DNA of 64,000 nt from CAVRZR01 sp964354215 (GTDB lineage: Bacteria; Actinomycetota; Coriobacteriia; Anaerosomatales; CAVRZR01): positions 1 to 64,000 of the forward strand of contig CAYGYT010000003.1 of the NCBI GenBank assembly GCA_964354215.1, read 5' to 3'. The position numbers and the translations under genes were made by a program. A model generated the notes under the pieces. It ran no database searches. It was not told the origin of the DNA and saw only the letters and a program-made list of their open reading frames with translations. Below, piece by piece: positions 51,327-59,198 of this stretch; position 1 is the first letter of the stretch; each line of letters starts with the position of its first letter.

Positions 51327-52022
51327 GTGGCGGTGCTGCAACGGACACCAGTGCGGGTCGGCATCTTCTTCGCGCTTCTGCTCGTCGTCGTGGTCGCACA
51401 GAATGCAGCCGCGTCACTCGCGCCCACGGGCACGTCCGCGCAGACGGGCCGGATGATCGGGCGCGCCGGTTTCGCGTACCTCTCGGGAATCCGCACCTTC
51501 GCCGCTGCGGTACTCTGGAACCGGCTCGATCCCCAGTTCGACGCGTACTACCATGACAAGCAGCTCTCCGAGAATACCCAGCTGCTCCCGGCGTTCCGGC
51601 TGATCCAGGCGCTCGATCCTCAGTTCATCCAACCGTACTACGACGGCGCGTGGATCATCGCGCGTCACGGAGACCGCAAGACGGCCTTCGACCTGGCACG
51701 AGAGGGCATCGCTGAGAACCCCGAGTCGGGGCTCTTGCGGTCGAGCTACATACAGCTCATGTTCCTCGACGACAAAGAGCGCCACCGTGATGAGGCGGTG
51801 GCTCAGGCCGATGCCGGTACGAACGAATCGATGTTCTGGAACGACGACGCCGAGAAGCTCGAGGGATACGCTGTGTTTGCCGCGGCGTATCGGGTTGCCG
51901 GCCTGAGGGACAAGGCGGATGCGGCTCGTGCGGTCGTCACGAGCCTGGCGGGCGCCGCCGCGGAGGAGAGCATCGGTGGCGCAGGCCACGACCACGATGG
52001 GGACGGGACGCCCGACCACTAG
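51327..52022 (+). CDS. Membrane-anchored TPR-like protein
   Basis: A 231-residue protein with one N-terminal helix (VGIFFALLLVVVVAQNAAAS) and an outer helical part resembling tetratricopeptide repeats (AFRLIQALDPQFIQPYYDGA, KTAFDLAREGIAENPESG, AFAAAYRVAGLRDKADAAR). The C-terminus is a His/Asp-rich tail (GHDHDGDGTPDH) that could bind metal. GTG at 51327 has GGAAGGA nine bases upstream. Close spacing with the ABC genes suggests an accessory subunit of the exporter, which is an inference. Confidence 0.75.
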   Translation: MAVLQRTPVRVGIFFALLLVVVVAQNAAASLAPTGTSAQTGRMIGRAGFAYLSGIRTFAAAVLWNRLDPQFDAYYHDKQLSENTQLLPAFRLIQALDPQFIQPYYDGAWIIARHGDRKTAFDLAREGIAENPESGLLRSSYIQLMFLDDKERHRDEAVAQADAGTNESMFWNDDAEKLEGYAVFAAAYRVAGLRDKADAARAVVTSLAGAAAEESIGGAGHDHDGDGTPDH

Positions 52023-52029
52023 GGATGCG

Positions 52030-52554
52030 ATGTCGCTTCTCAGCCCGGATCTGTACTATCGCTCGGTGGCCGACATCGACTTGGACGAACTCCAGCGGCG
52101 CGGCATACGAGTGTTGCTGCTCGACCTCGACAACACGCTTGTCTTGAGGAACACCACGGAGGCCTCAGAGAGGGTGCGGAACTGGGTGGAGGCGGCCAAG
52201 CGGCGCGGCATGCAGGTGACGATCGTCTCCAACAACTGGCACGAGCGAGTACAGCAGGCCGCCGATGACCTTGACGTCGCGATCGTGGGCAAGGCGACAA
52301 AGCCGCTGCCATCGGGTTTCCGCCGGGCACTGGGGGGTACGGATGCAGCGCCTTCGGAGTGCGCCGTCGTCGGCGATCAGGTGTTCACGGACATTCTCGG
52401 CGGTAGCCTGTTCGGTTCCACTACGGTTCTCGTCACGCCGCTCGCGGGTGGTTCCGACCTGCCGCACACGCGCCTCCTGCGGACACTGGAGCGCCGCATC
52501 CTGCGCGGCAGGACGCCCCAGCGTGCACCACGCGGCGATTCATCAGGAAAGTGA
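52030..52554 (+). CDS. yqeG: YqeG family HAD phosphatase
   Basis: A 174-residue HAD subfamily IIIA phosphatase. The nucleophile motif is LLLDLDNTLV (D32, D34). Motif II is VTIVSNNW, the lysine lies in GKATKPLPSGF, and the last motif is VVGDQVFTDILGG. YqeG commonly precedes yqeH and aroE in Firmicutes; here yqeH is absent and aroE follows directly. The substrate is not established. Confidence 0.92.
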   Translation: MSLLSPDLYYRSVADIDLDELQRRGIRVLLLDLDNTLVLRNTTEASERVRNWVEAAKRRGMQVTIVSNNWHERVQQAADDLDVAIVGKATKPLPSGFRRALGGTDAAPSECAVVGDQVFTDILGGSLFGSTTVLVTPLAGGSDLPHTRLLRTLERRILRGRTPQRAPRGDSSGK

Positions 52555-52560
52555 GGGCGG

Positions 52561-53439
52561 ATGCGTCGTATCGATGGCATGACGCGGCTGGCTGGCATCA
52601 TCGGACATCCGCTCGACCACACCCTGTCGCCGGCGATGCACAACGCGGCATACGAGGCCATGGGTCTAGATTGGGTCTATGTCCCCTTGCACGTGCGAGA
52701 GGAGCGCGACCTTGCGCGCGTCCTCTCCGCAGTCCGCTCGCTCTTGTTCGTGGGCGTGAACGTCACCATGCCCTACAAGCAGGCGATGGTGGGACTGTGC
52801 GATGAGGTGGCGGAGATCGCGTTGCTCGCTGGGGCGGTCAATACCATCCAGTGTGTGGACGGGCGGCTCATCGGCTACAACACCGACGGACGCGGGCTGC
52901 TCGAGGCGCTTTCGAGCGAGGCGGACTTCGACCCGGCCGGTCGTGACATAGCCCTTGTGGGTGCGGGTGGCGCCGCCGGAGGCGCGCTCGTCGCGCTCGC
53001 TCTTGCACGGGCGAAGCGCATCACGGTAGTGAACCGCGATGAAGTCCGGGCGCACTCCCTTGTGGAGCGCGTCCAGCGACGACTGGGTGGGGTGGAACTC
53101 GTGGCCCTCCCGTTCGGCGCCGAGGCTGAGAGCGCCGTGGGTGCCGCCGACCTCGTCGTCAACGGCACGCCGTTGGGGATGGCAGAGGACGATCCCAGTC
53201 CGGTACCCGCCTCGTGGCTTCGGTCAGGGCAGGTTGTTGCCGATATGGTTTATCGGGCGCAACCTACCTCCCTCGTGTGTGCCGCGCGCGACGCGGGAGC
53301 GGTCGCCCTCGACGGGTTCGGGATGCTCGTGTGCCAGGGTGCGACGGCCATCGACATCTGGCATGGCGATGCGGACGTGCGAGCCCCTCGGGATGTGATG
53401 CGTGCGGCGGCGGCTGAGGTGCTGGGCCGCGAAGCGTAG
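52561..53439 (+). CDS. aroE: Shikimate dehydrogenase
   Basis: Reduces 3-dehydroshikimate to shikimate with NADPH in aromatic amino-acid synthesis, 292 residues. Shikimate-binding residues are in HTLSPAMHNAA (the usual SxSP is TLSP). The catalytic Lys is K73 (NVTMPYKQ) and the catalytic Asp is D109 (GYNTDGRG). The NADP fold is LVGAGGAAGGALVALAL with VVNRD. VVNGTPLGM and FGMLVCQGA are conserved. An ATG at 52579 is an alternative start. It lies 23 bases before pilB. Confidence 0.95.
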   Translation: MRRIDGMTRLAGIIGHPLDHTLSPAMHNAAYEAMGLDWVYVPLHVREERDLARVLSAVRSLLFVGVNVTMPYKQAMVGLCDEVAEIALLAGAVNTIQCVDGRLIGYNTDGRGLLEALSSEADFDPAGRDIALVGAGGAAGGALVALALARAKRITVVNRDEVRAHSLVERVQRRLGGVELVALPFGAEAESAVGAADLVVNGTPLGMAEDDPSPVPASWLRSGQVVADMVYRAQPTSLVCAARDAGAVALDGFGMLVCQGATAIDIWHGDADVRAPRDVMRAAAAEVLGREA

Positions 53440-53462
53440 GTCCGAGGAAGAGCGCAGAGCAT

Positions 53463-55133
53463 ATGACCGCGAGTAGCAATCGGCTTGGAAGGATCCTCGT
53501 CCAGTCCGGCGTCATCACGGATTCACAATTCGAAGAGGCGCTCGCGCAGGTGGACGGGCGCTCGATAGCGTCCGTGATCTCGGATCTTGGCTACGCCGAC
53601 GAGGCTCTCATCGCTCGCACCGTTGCGGACTCGATGGGACTTACATACGTGGATCTCGCGGCCACGGAAGTCGATGCCCACGCAGCGACGCTCATCTCTT
53701 CCGACCTCGCCCGCCGCTACATCGTGCTGCCGATCCAGCTCCAGGACGACGAGCTCGTCGTAGCCATGTCGGATCCCGCGAACATATTCGCCATCGATGA
53801 CCTTCGCATCGTGACGGGCTACACCGTTCGCCCCGTTGTCGCCGCAGAGAGCGATCTGGTGAGCGCCATCGAGAAGCTTTCGACAGCTCAGACGAGCGTC
53901 GAGGACATGATGGGCGATCTGGAAGAGGCGCTCAGCGTAGGCGCCGACGACGAGGACGAGGACAGCGGAGACGCGGAAGCCCCCGTGGCCAAGCTCATGA
54001 ATCTCGTCATCACGGAGGGAATCCGGCAAGGAGCGGGAGACATCTATCTCGAGCCCCACGAGCACGAGATGCGTGTCCGCTTCCGGATCGACGGCGTGTG
54101 CCAGGAGGTCTTCCGCAGCCCCAAGAAGATGCACCGGCAGGTCATCAGCCGGCTCAAGATCAACGCCGGCATGGACATCGCCGAGAAGCGCGTGCCCCAG
54201 GACGGACGCTTCAGCGTGGTGCTCGACGGCAAGGCGGTGGACTTCAGAGTCGCCGTACTCCCGCTCGTCCACGGCGAGCTTGCAGTTCTGCGCCTGCTGC
54301 GCCGGGACTCGATCATGATGTCGCTCAAGGACCTCGGCTTTCTCCAGCAGCCGATGGACCGTCTACGCGAGGCGCTCTCGCTTCCCTACGGTGCCATCCT
54401 CGTCACCGGCCCGACGGGGTCGGGCAAGTCCACGACGCTGTACGCGGCGATCAACGAGACCAACGACCCCAAGACGAACCTCATCACCGTCGAAGATCCG
54501 GTCGAGTACCGCCTCGCCGGCCTCTCGCAAGTCCAGGTGCACGAGAAGGCTGGACTGAGCTTCGCGGCGGCACTTCGCTCGATCCTGAGGCAGGACCCCG
54601 ACACCGTGATGATCGGTGAGATTCGCGACAAGGAAACCGGGACGATCGCGATCGAAGCCGCCCTCACGGGCCACCTCGTCCTCTCAACGCTGCACACGAA
54701 CGACGCTCCCTCGGCACTCACGAGGCTGACTGAGATGGGTATCGAGCCGTTCCTGTCGGCCTCGGCGGTCACCTGCGTGCTGGCACAGCGGCTTGCACGG
54801 CGACTCTGTCCGGAGTGTAAGCAGGAGTACGTGCCGGAAGAAGAAGCTCTCGTGCGCGTCGAGTTTCCGTTTGAGCCGGGCAATCCGCCCAAGCTCTACC
54901 GCGCGGTTGGGTGCAAGAAATGCAACGGGATCGGCTACCGGGGGAGGATGGGCGTCCACGAGGTGCTCACCATGTCAGAGCCCCTCGAACGCCTGGCCGT
55001 CTCGAATGCCTCGGCCGACGACATCAAGCGTCAGGCGGTTGCCGAGGGGATGCGGACCCTGCGCGAGGACGGCTTCGAGAAGGTCAAGGCGGGCGTCACG
55101 TCAATCGAGGAGATCATGCGCGTCGTTGTGTGA
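53463..55133 (+). CDS. pilB: Type IV pilus assembly ATPase PilB (copy 1)
   Basis: Hexameric ATPase that drives pilin assembly, 556 residues. The N-terminal MshEN-type domain (LGRILVQSGVITDSQFEEAL, residues about 8-150) may bind cyclic di-GMP. The core has Walker A GPTGSGKSTT (residues 316-325), the Asp box in ITVEDPVEYRL, Walker B MIGEIRDKETG and the His box LSTLHTNDAPSA. The zinc-type tetracysteine C449, C452, C484 and C487 (CPECKQE, GCKKCNG) marks it as PilB/GspE rather than PilT. An acidic insertion (GADDEDEDSGD) sits near residue 160. It begins the pilus locus. Confidence 0.95.
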   Translation: MTASSNRLGRILVQSGVITDSQFEEALAQVDGRSIASVISDLGYADEALIARTVADSMGLTYVDLAATEVDAHAATLISSDLARRYIVLPIQLQDDELVVAMSDPANIFAIDDLRIVTGYTVRPVVAAESDLVSAIEKLSTAQTSVEDMMGDLEEALSVGADDEDEDSGDAEAPVAKLMNLVITEGIRQGAGDIYLEPHEHEMRVRFRIDGVCQEVFRSPKKMHRQVISRLKINAGMDIAEKRVPQDGRFSVVLDGKAVDFRVAVLPLVHGELAVLRLLRRDSIMMSLKDLGFLQQPMDRLREALSLPYGAILVTGPTGSGKSTTLYAAINETNDPKTNLITVEDPVEYRLAGLSQVQVHEKAGLSFAAALRSILRQDPDTVMIGEIRDKETGTIAIEAALTGHLVLSTLHTNDAPSALTRLTEMGIEPFLSASAVTCVLAQRLARRLCPECKQEYVPEEEALVRVEFPFEPGNPPKLYRAVGCKKCNGIGYRGRMGVHEVLTMSEPLERLAVSNASADDIKRQAVAEGMRTLREDGFEKVKAGVTSIEEIMRVVV

Positions 55134-55215
55134 TGCGTGGCCCCTTGACCCTCGTTGTGCCTGACTGACCATCGTGAGAGTATGAATCCACTGTGGCGTT
55201 CGGCTGGGGAGAGCC

Positions 55216-56034
55216 GTGCGACCCTTTGTTGCCGCACCATATGACGTGGAGGTGCTCGGATCAGTGACGGAGAACGGACTCGGTGACTTCTTCATCGCGG
55301 ACACCGGTGATGAGCTTCCCGGATTCGCGCCGACCCCTGTTGTGATCCCGCCGTCTCCGAGCTCGCCGCCTGTGGTGCCAGCGGGGCCGTGGGACGCGCA
55401 GGAGGAGCGATCCGATGCGGGGCGAGCGGACACGGTGCAGCCCGGAGCCCCCGCTTCTCCCGCGGCTGCACCGGAACCGGTGTTCGCTCCGTACGTCGAG
55501 CCGGCGATCGCGTCGCCCGCTATCCCGGCCCCCGTCTTTGCACCTGCGCCTGCGTCACCCCTGGTGCCCGTAGCATCCCCGGAGGCGCTCACGGAGGATT
55601 CGACGGCAGCCCCGGCCCCAGCGTCTGGAGCTGCTGCCTCCCCGGCGGCTCCTTCCGCGGCGAGCCCGACGCGTGAACAGCAGCTCGCTGCCGCGCTCAA
55701 TACCTTCATGCGCATGTCGGACGACGTAGAGGCCGCTGCACTGGTGAGTCTCGACGGCTTCACGATGGCCTCGGCCCTGCCCGAGGGCATGCACGAGGAC
55801 CGCGTTGGTGCGATGTCGGCGGCCATCCTCGGGTTGGGGGAACGTGCGGCCGCCGAGCTCGGTCGGGGCAAGCTTTCGCAGGTCTTCATTGAGGGCGATG
55901 CCGGCTACGTGCTGCTGATGGCAGCGGGCGATAGGGCCGTGCTCACGGCGCTTGCGAACCTCGATGCGAAGCTCGGTCTGCTCCTGTACGACATGCGAGA
56001 CGTCGCCGACGCCATCGCCGACATTCTCGGCTAG
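55216..56034 (+). CDS. Roadblock/LC7 domain protein
   Basis: A 272-residue protein. The first 150 residues form a Pro/Ala-rich, probably disordered region with a short N-terminal segment (MRPFVAAPYDVEVLGSV). Residues about 155-272 are a roadblock/LC7 domain (FMRMSDDVEAAALVSLDGFT, MSAAILGLGERAAAELG, LSQVFIEGDAGYVLLMAAGD). Such proteins are MglB-like regulators of small GTPases, and an MglA/Rup-like GTPase is encoded two genes downstream. GTG start with GGGGAGAG just upstream. Confidence 0.85.
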   Translation: MRPFVAAPYDVEVLGSVTENGLGDFFIADTGDELPGFAPTPVVIPPSPSSPPVVPAGPWDAQEERSDAGRADTVQPGAPASPAAAPEPVFAPYVEPAIASPAIPAPVFAPAPASPLVPVASPEALTEDSTAAPAPASGAAASPAAPSAASPTREQQLAAALNTFMRMSDDVEAAALVSLDGFTMASALPEGMHEDRVGAMSAAILGLGERAAAELGRGKLSQVFIEGDAGYVLLMAAGDRAVLTALANLDAKLGLLLYDMRDVADAIADILG

Positions 56035-56066
56035 CGAATCGGATCCGAAAGCGAATGACGTAGCCG

Positions 56067-58061
56067 ATGGCTCTGAGAGGCAACCTCAAGGACTTCACCC
56101 TCCCGGACGTCTTCCAGCTCATCAGCTTGAGCAAGAAGACAGGCATCCTTCGTATGCGCCGTCCCGACGACGCCGAGGGCAGCGTCTGGTTCCGCGAGGG
56201 AGAGGTGTTCTTCGCCCAGTCGAACTGGCATAGGGAGCGTCTCGGTGAGCGGCTCGTCGCTGCGCAGAAGATCACGCCGAGCGCTCTTGGGCGTGTTCTG
56301 CAGGTTCGTGCTGCGGAACCCGAAGGGCGTCGCCTCGGCACCATCCTCGTCGACGAGGGCTACATAACCGAGACCGTCTTGGAGGCGTTCGTCCAGGAGC
56401 AGATTCAGGACACGATCTTCGATTTGATGCGCTGGGACGATGGCGAGTTCGACTTCGAGTTGCTTCCCCAGATCGTCGAGGAGGATATCGGCCTCACGGT
56501 CTCGATAGAGAACATCGTGATGGAGGGCAGCAGGCGGCTCGAAGAGTGGGCGCGGATCAAGAAGAAGGTCCCCTCGATGGACATCGTGTTCAAGATGGCC
56601 ACCGCTCCCGGCGAGGGCACGTTCGAGATCTCCCTCAAACCGGTCGAATGGAACCTTCTGCTGCTGGTCGACGGCACTCGCAGCGTCGCCGAGCTTGCAC
56701 GTACCGCTCGCCGCACTGATTTCGACGTGGCGCGGGTCGTCTACGGACTGTTCTCCGCGGGGCTGCTCGAAGTCGTCAGCGATGAGGAAGTAGCGCGGCT
56801 CCGTGCCGCGCGCGCCGCGCGAGAGACCGAGCTGGCCGAGGAGGCTTCTTCAATCGCCGCAACGACACCCGTTGCGGCAGCGGTCATTGAGGAGACGACC
56901 GAGCCGCCGGCCGGTACCGCCGTCGAGACGACTCCAGCTCCCTCGGTGCCAGCGGTGCAGGCGGCTCCTGCCCAGCTCGAGGTCATGGCGGCCGCCGAAT
57001 CGGCGCCGCGTGCGGCTCCGACCGACCTGCCGCGGTTCCTCGCCGGGGACGTGCCGGCGGCGGGCCCCGGCATCACCGAGCTCGAGGAGCGGTACGGGCG
57101 ACTGCGCGAGGCCGCCGCATCGGTCTCCTCGGCGCCGGAGCAGGTGCCTCCGCGACAAGCTGCGCCATCACAACCGCTCGCACCACCGGAGGAGTCGCCG
57201 ACGCCAGAGCCAGTGGTTCTCGGGCCCGAGGCGTCGATGGAACCCGAGCTCCCCGTGCCGCCGATGCCCGAAGAAGCACAACCGCCGTTCGTCGAATCCC
57301 GCGAGGATTCCGAGCTGCAGCCATTCGTTGAGCCGTCAGCGCATCCATCCCGCCTGACCTCCGACGTGCCGCCTGCTCAGACGGAGGTCCTTTCATTCGC
57401 GGAGGAGACGTTCGTCGGGACCGTCGAGGTTGAGGCACCTTTGGAATCGACCGAGCCGGTGGTCTACCTCGGTGGGGATGAGACCATCGAGGAGGCCGAG
57501 GTTCCTGCGTCAGATGGGGTTTCGCCACAGCTGGAGTCGGAGCTCCTCGCGCTCGGTCTTGCCGCAGCGCCGCCACAGGCGCCCGAACCGGACGTTGGCG
57601 TCAACGAGCCACACGGCGTCATTCCGAGTGAACCGGAGCTCGAGGAGTCTGTGTCGGCCGTCAGCGGGCCCGAGTCCCCGGAAGAGCGGGCTGCCGCCGA
57701 TGAGGCGGCCACATCCGACCTCGACGAGCTGATCGGTGCTTTGGGCGAGAGCGCCGGCGACGCGGCCGTTTCGGATCGAGTGCTCTCCACCGACGCGTAT
57801 CTCCTGGATGTCTCAATCGGCGAAGCCGCCCCGGAACCGCCTGCCCTCGAGACCACGCCGGCGGCCGACGCCCGCGTGGACGCTGGGCTGAGTGGAGCGA
57901 TAAACGACGAGATCAACGCGCTCACGGGGGTCGAGCGCGGCGGCCGGCCGGTCACGAGGATCACCGACCTTCCCGAACCAGGATCGGCCGTACCCCAACG
58001 CGACAGGAGTGTGGACCGAGAGACGCTGCTCAGGATCATCGATGGTATCAAGAGACTCTAG
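56067..58061 (+). CDS. DUF4388 (PATAN-type) signalling protein
   Basis: A 664-residue protein. Residues 1-100 are DUF4388 (MALRGNLKDFTLPDVFQLIS, TGILRMRRPDDAEGSVWFRE, GEVFFAQS). Residues about 100-255 continue with EGYITETVLEAFVQEQIQDT, LMRWDDGEFDFEL and a winged-helix-like LLLLVDGTRSVAELARTA. About residues 255-640 are low-complexity Pro/Glu/Ala-rich sequence, probably disordered. A short conserved-looking end (RETLLRIIDGIKRL) follows. DUF4388 proteins often occur with roadblock proteins and small GTPases in gliding or pilus systems. I infer a scaffold role linking the GTPase to the pilus machine. Confidence 0.83.
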   Translation: MALRGNLKDFTLPDVFQLISLSKKTGILRMRRPDDAEGSVWFREGEVFFAQSNWHRERLGERLVAAQKITPSALGRVLQVRAAEPEGRRLGTILVDEGYITETVLEAFVQEQIQDTIFDLMRWDDGEFDFELLPQIVEEDIGLTVSIENIVMEGSRRLEEWARIKKKVPSMDIVFKMATAPGEGTFEISLKPVEWNLLLLVDGTRSVAELARTARRTDFDVARVVYGLFSAGLLEVVSDEEVARLRAARAARETELAEEASSIAATTPVAAAVIEETTEPPAGTAVETTPAPSVPAVQAAPAQLEVMAAAESAPRAAPTDLPRFLAGDVPAAGPGITELEERYGRLREAAASVSSAPEQVPPRQAAPSQPLAPPEESPTPEPVVLGPEASMEPELPVPPMPEEAQPPFVESREDSELQPFVEPSAHPSRLTSDVPPAQTEVLSFAEETFVGTVEVEAPLESTEPVVYLGGDETIEEAEVPASDGVSPQLESELLALGLAAAPPQAPEPDVGVNEPHGVIPSEPELEESVSAVSGPESPEERAAADEAATSDLDELIGALGESAGDAAVSDRVLSTDAYLLDVSIGEAAPEPPALETTPAADARVDAGLSGAINDEINALTGVERGGRPVTRITDLPEPGSAVPQRDRSVDRETLLRIIDGIKRL

Positions 58062-58073
58062 GAGCGGGATGGC

Positions 58074-58601
58074 ATGCAGTCCGTGAAAGTCGTCATCACC
58101 GGTCCCTTCAACGCCGGCAAGACCACGTTCATCAAGGCGGTGAGCGAGATTACCGTGCTCTCGACGGAGCGCCAGGTGAGCGATATCTCAGGCGAAGGGG
58201 GCGGCGAGACGACGGTCGCAATGGATTTCGGTCGCATCACGGTGTCTGACGACGTCGTGTTGTACCTGTTCGGCACACCCGGCCAAGAGCGCTTCTCGTT
58301 CATGTGGGACACGCTCTCCGAGGGGATGCTCGGCTTCGTCGTGCTGGCCGACGGGACCAACCGGGAGTCCCTTTCCGACGCGCGCGCGATGATCGACTAC
58401 TTCACGAAGCTCTCCGATGTCTCGTTCGTGGTCGCCGCGAATCGCATGGATGCAGGTGATGCAGAGGGGCTCTCTCATGTCCGTTCCGATCTCGGATTGG
58501 ACGAGAGCGTCCCGCTGCTCTCGGTCGACGCGCGAGACCGGGAGTCAGTGAAGTCGGTCCTGCTGGGTCTGCTCTACCGCATTCTGGAGAGCGTCGGCTA
58601 G
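58074..58601 (+). CDS. MglA/Rup-like small Ras-family GTPase
   Basis: A 175-residue small GTPase. G1 is TGPFNAGKTT (K16). The switch II motif is FGTPGQERF (67-74), where the usual DxxG aspartate is replaced by Thr, a known hallmark of the prokaryotic MglA/Rup group. G4 is AANRMD (N123, D126). It resembles the GTPases paired with roadblock proteins in Myxococcus (MglA/MglB) and in Streptomyces conservons. Here the pair flanks a DUF4388 protein inside a pilus locus. AGGAG precedes the ATG. Confidence 0.9.
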   Translation: MQSVKVVITGPFNAGKTTFIKAVSEITVLSTERQVSDISGEGGGETTVAMDFGRITVSDDVVLYLFGTPGQERFSFMWDTLSEGMLGFVVLADGTNRESLSDARAMIDYFTKLSDVSFVVAANRMDAGDAEGLSHVRSDLGLDESVPLLSVDARDRESVKSVLLGLLYRILESVG

Positions 58602-58605
58602 GTTG

Positions 58606-59016
58606 ATGCGGCTTCTACCGGGTATCCTCATTGGCTCGGTGGTGCTGATCGTGCTCTCGGTCGTCGCCGTTCGTGTGATGATGCGAGCGCAGAAGCGCCG
58701 CGATCTTGGTTCACGCGCCCGACGGCGCGGTGCGGCACCACCCGCGATGCCCTCAACGCCGGAACCGCGCCTCAACGCCGGGAACGTCGTGGCCGATACC
58801 ATCGCCCCACGAGGGGCTCCGAGCCTCGCGATCGACACGGCACGCGTTCCCGCGCGCCGTTTGGTTGCGCCGGTTGAGCTCTGGTTCGGCACCACCTGTG
58901 TGGGGGTCGTGCGGGGGAGCGATACGCATGAGCGCTTCAGCCGCTACGCGAACGGACTGCTCGCGGAGCTTGCCGCGGGCTCGGACTCGCGTGAGGGCGG
59001 CTCTCCCAGGGTGTAG
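58606..59016 (+). CDS. Single-span membrane protein of pilus locus, unknown
   Basis: A 136-residue protein. It has one N-terminal helix (LLPGILIGSVVLIVLSVVAV), then a basic stretch (RAQKRRDLGSRARRRG), a variable linker, and a small C-terminal domain (PVELWFGTTCVGVVRGSDTH). ATG at 58606 is preferred over the TTG just before it. It starts four bases after the GTPase stop and so belongs to that operon. The role is unknown; it could anchor the GTPase module at the membrane. The 182 bases after it hold no convincing gene. Confidence 0.65.
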   Translation: MRLLPGILIGSVVLIVLSVVAVRVMMRAQKRRDLGSRARRRGAAPPAMPSTPEPRLNAGNVVADTIAPRGAPSLAIDTARVPARRLVAPVELWFGTTCVGVVRGSDTHERFSRYANGLLAELAAGSDSREGGSPRV

Positions 59017-59198
59017 CGCGCGATCGTGCGGTTGCTGACCGCAGTACCCTTCGGCGACGGCCTGCCGTTTCGCTCCTCGGTTGCGCCGAGCCCGACCGTA
59101 ATGCTCCCTGCTCCGAACGCCGATGAAAGACGTGTCGCAGTCGCGTCCTCGCGCGGCGGGTTCGCCTGCGGCACGGGCGCGTGCAGAAGGGGCAGCGG

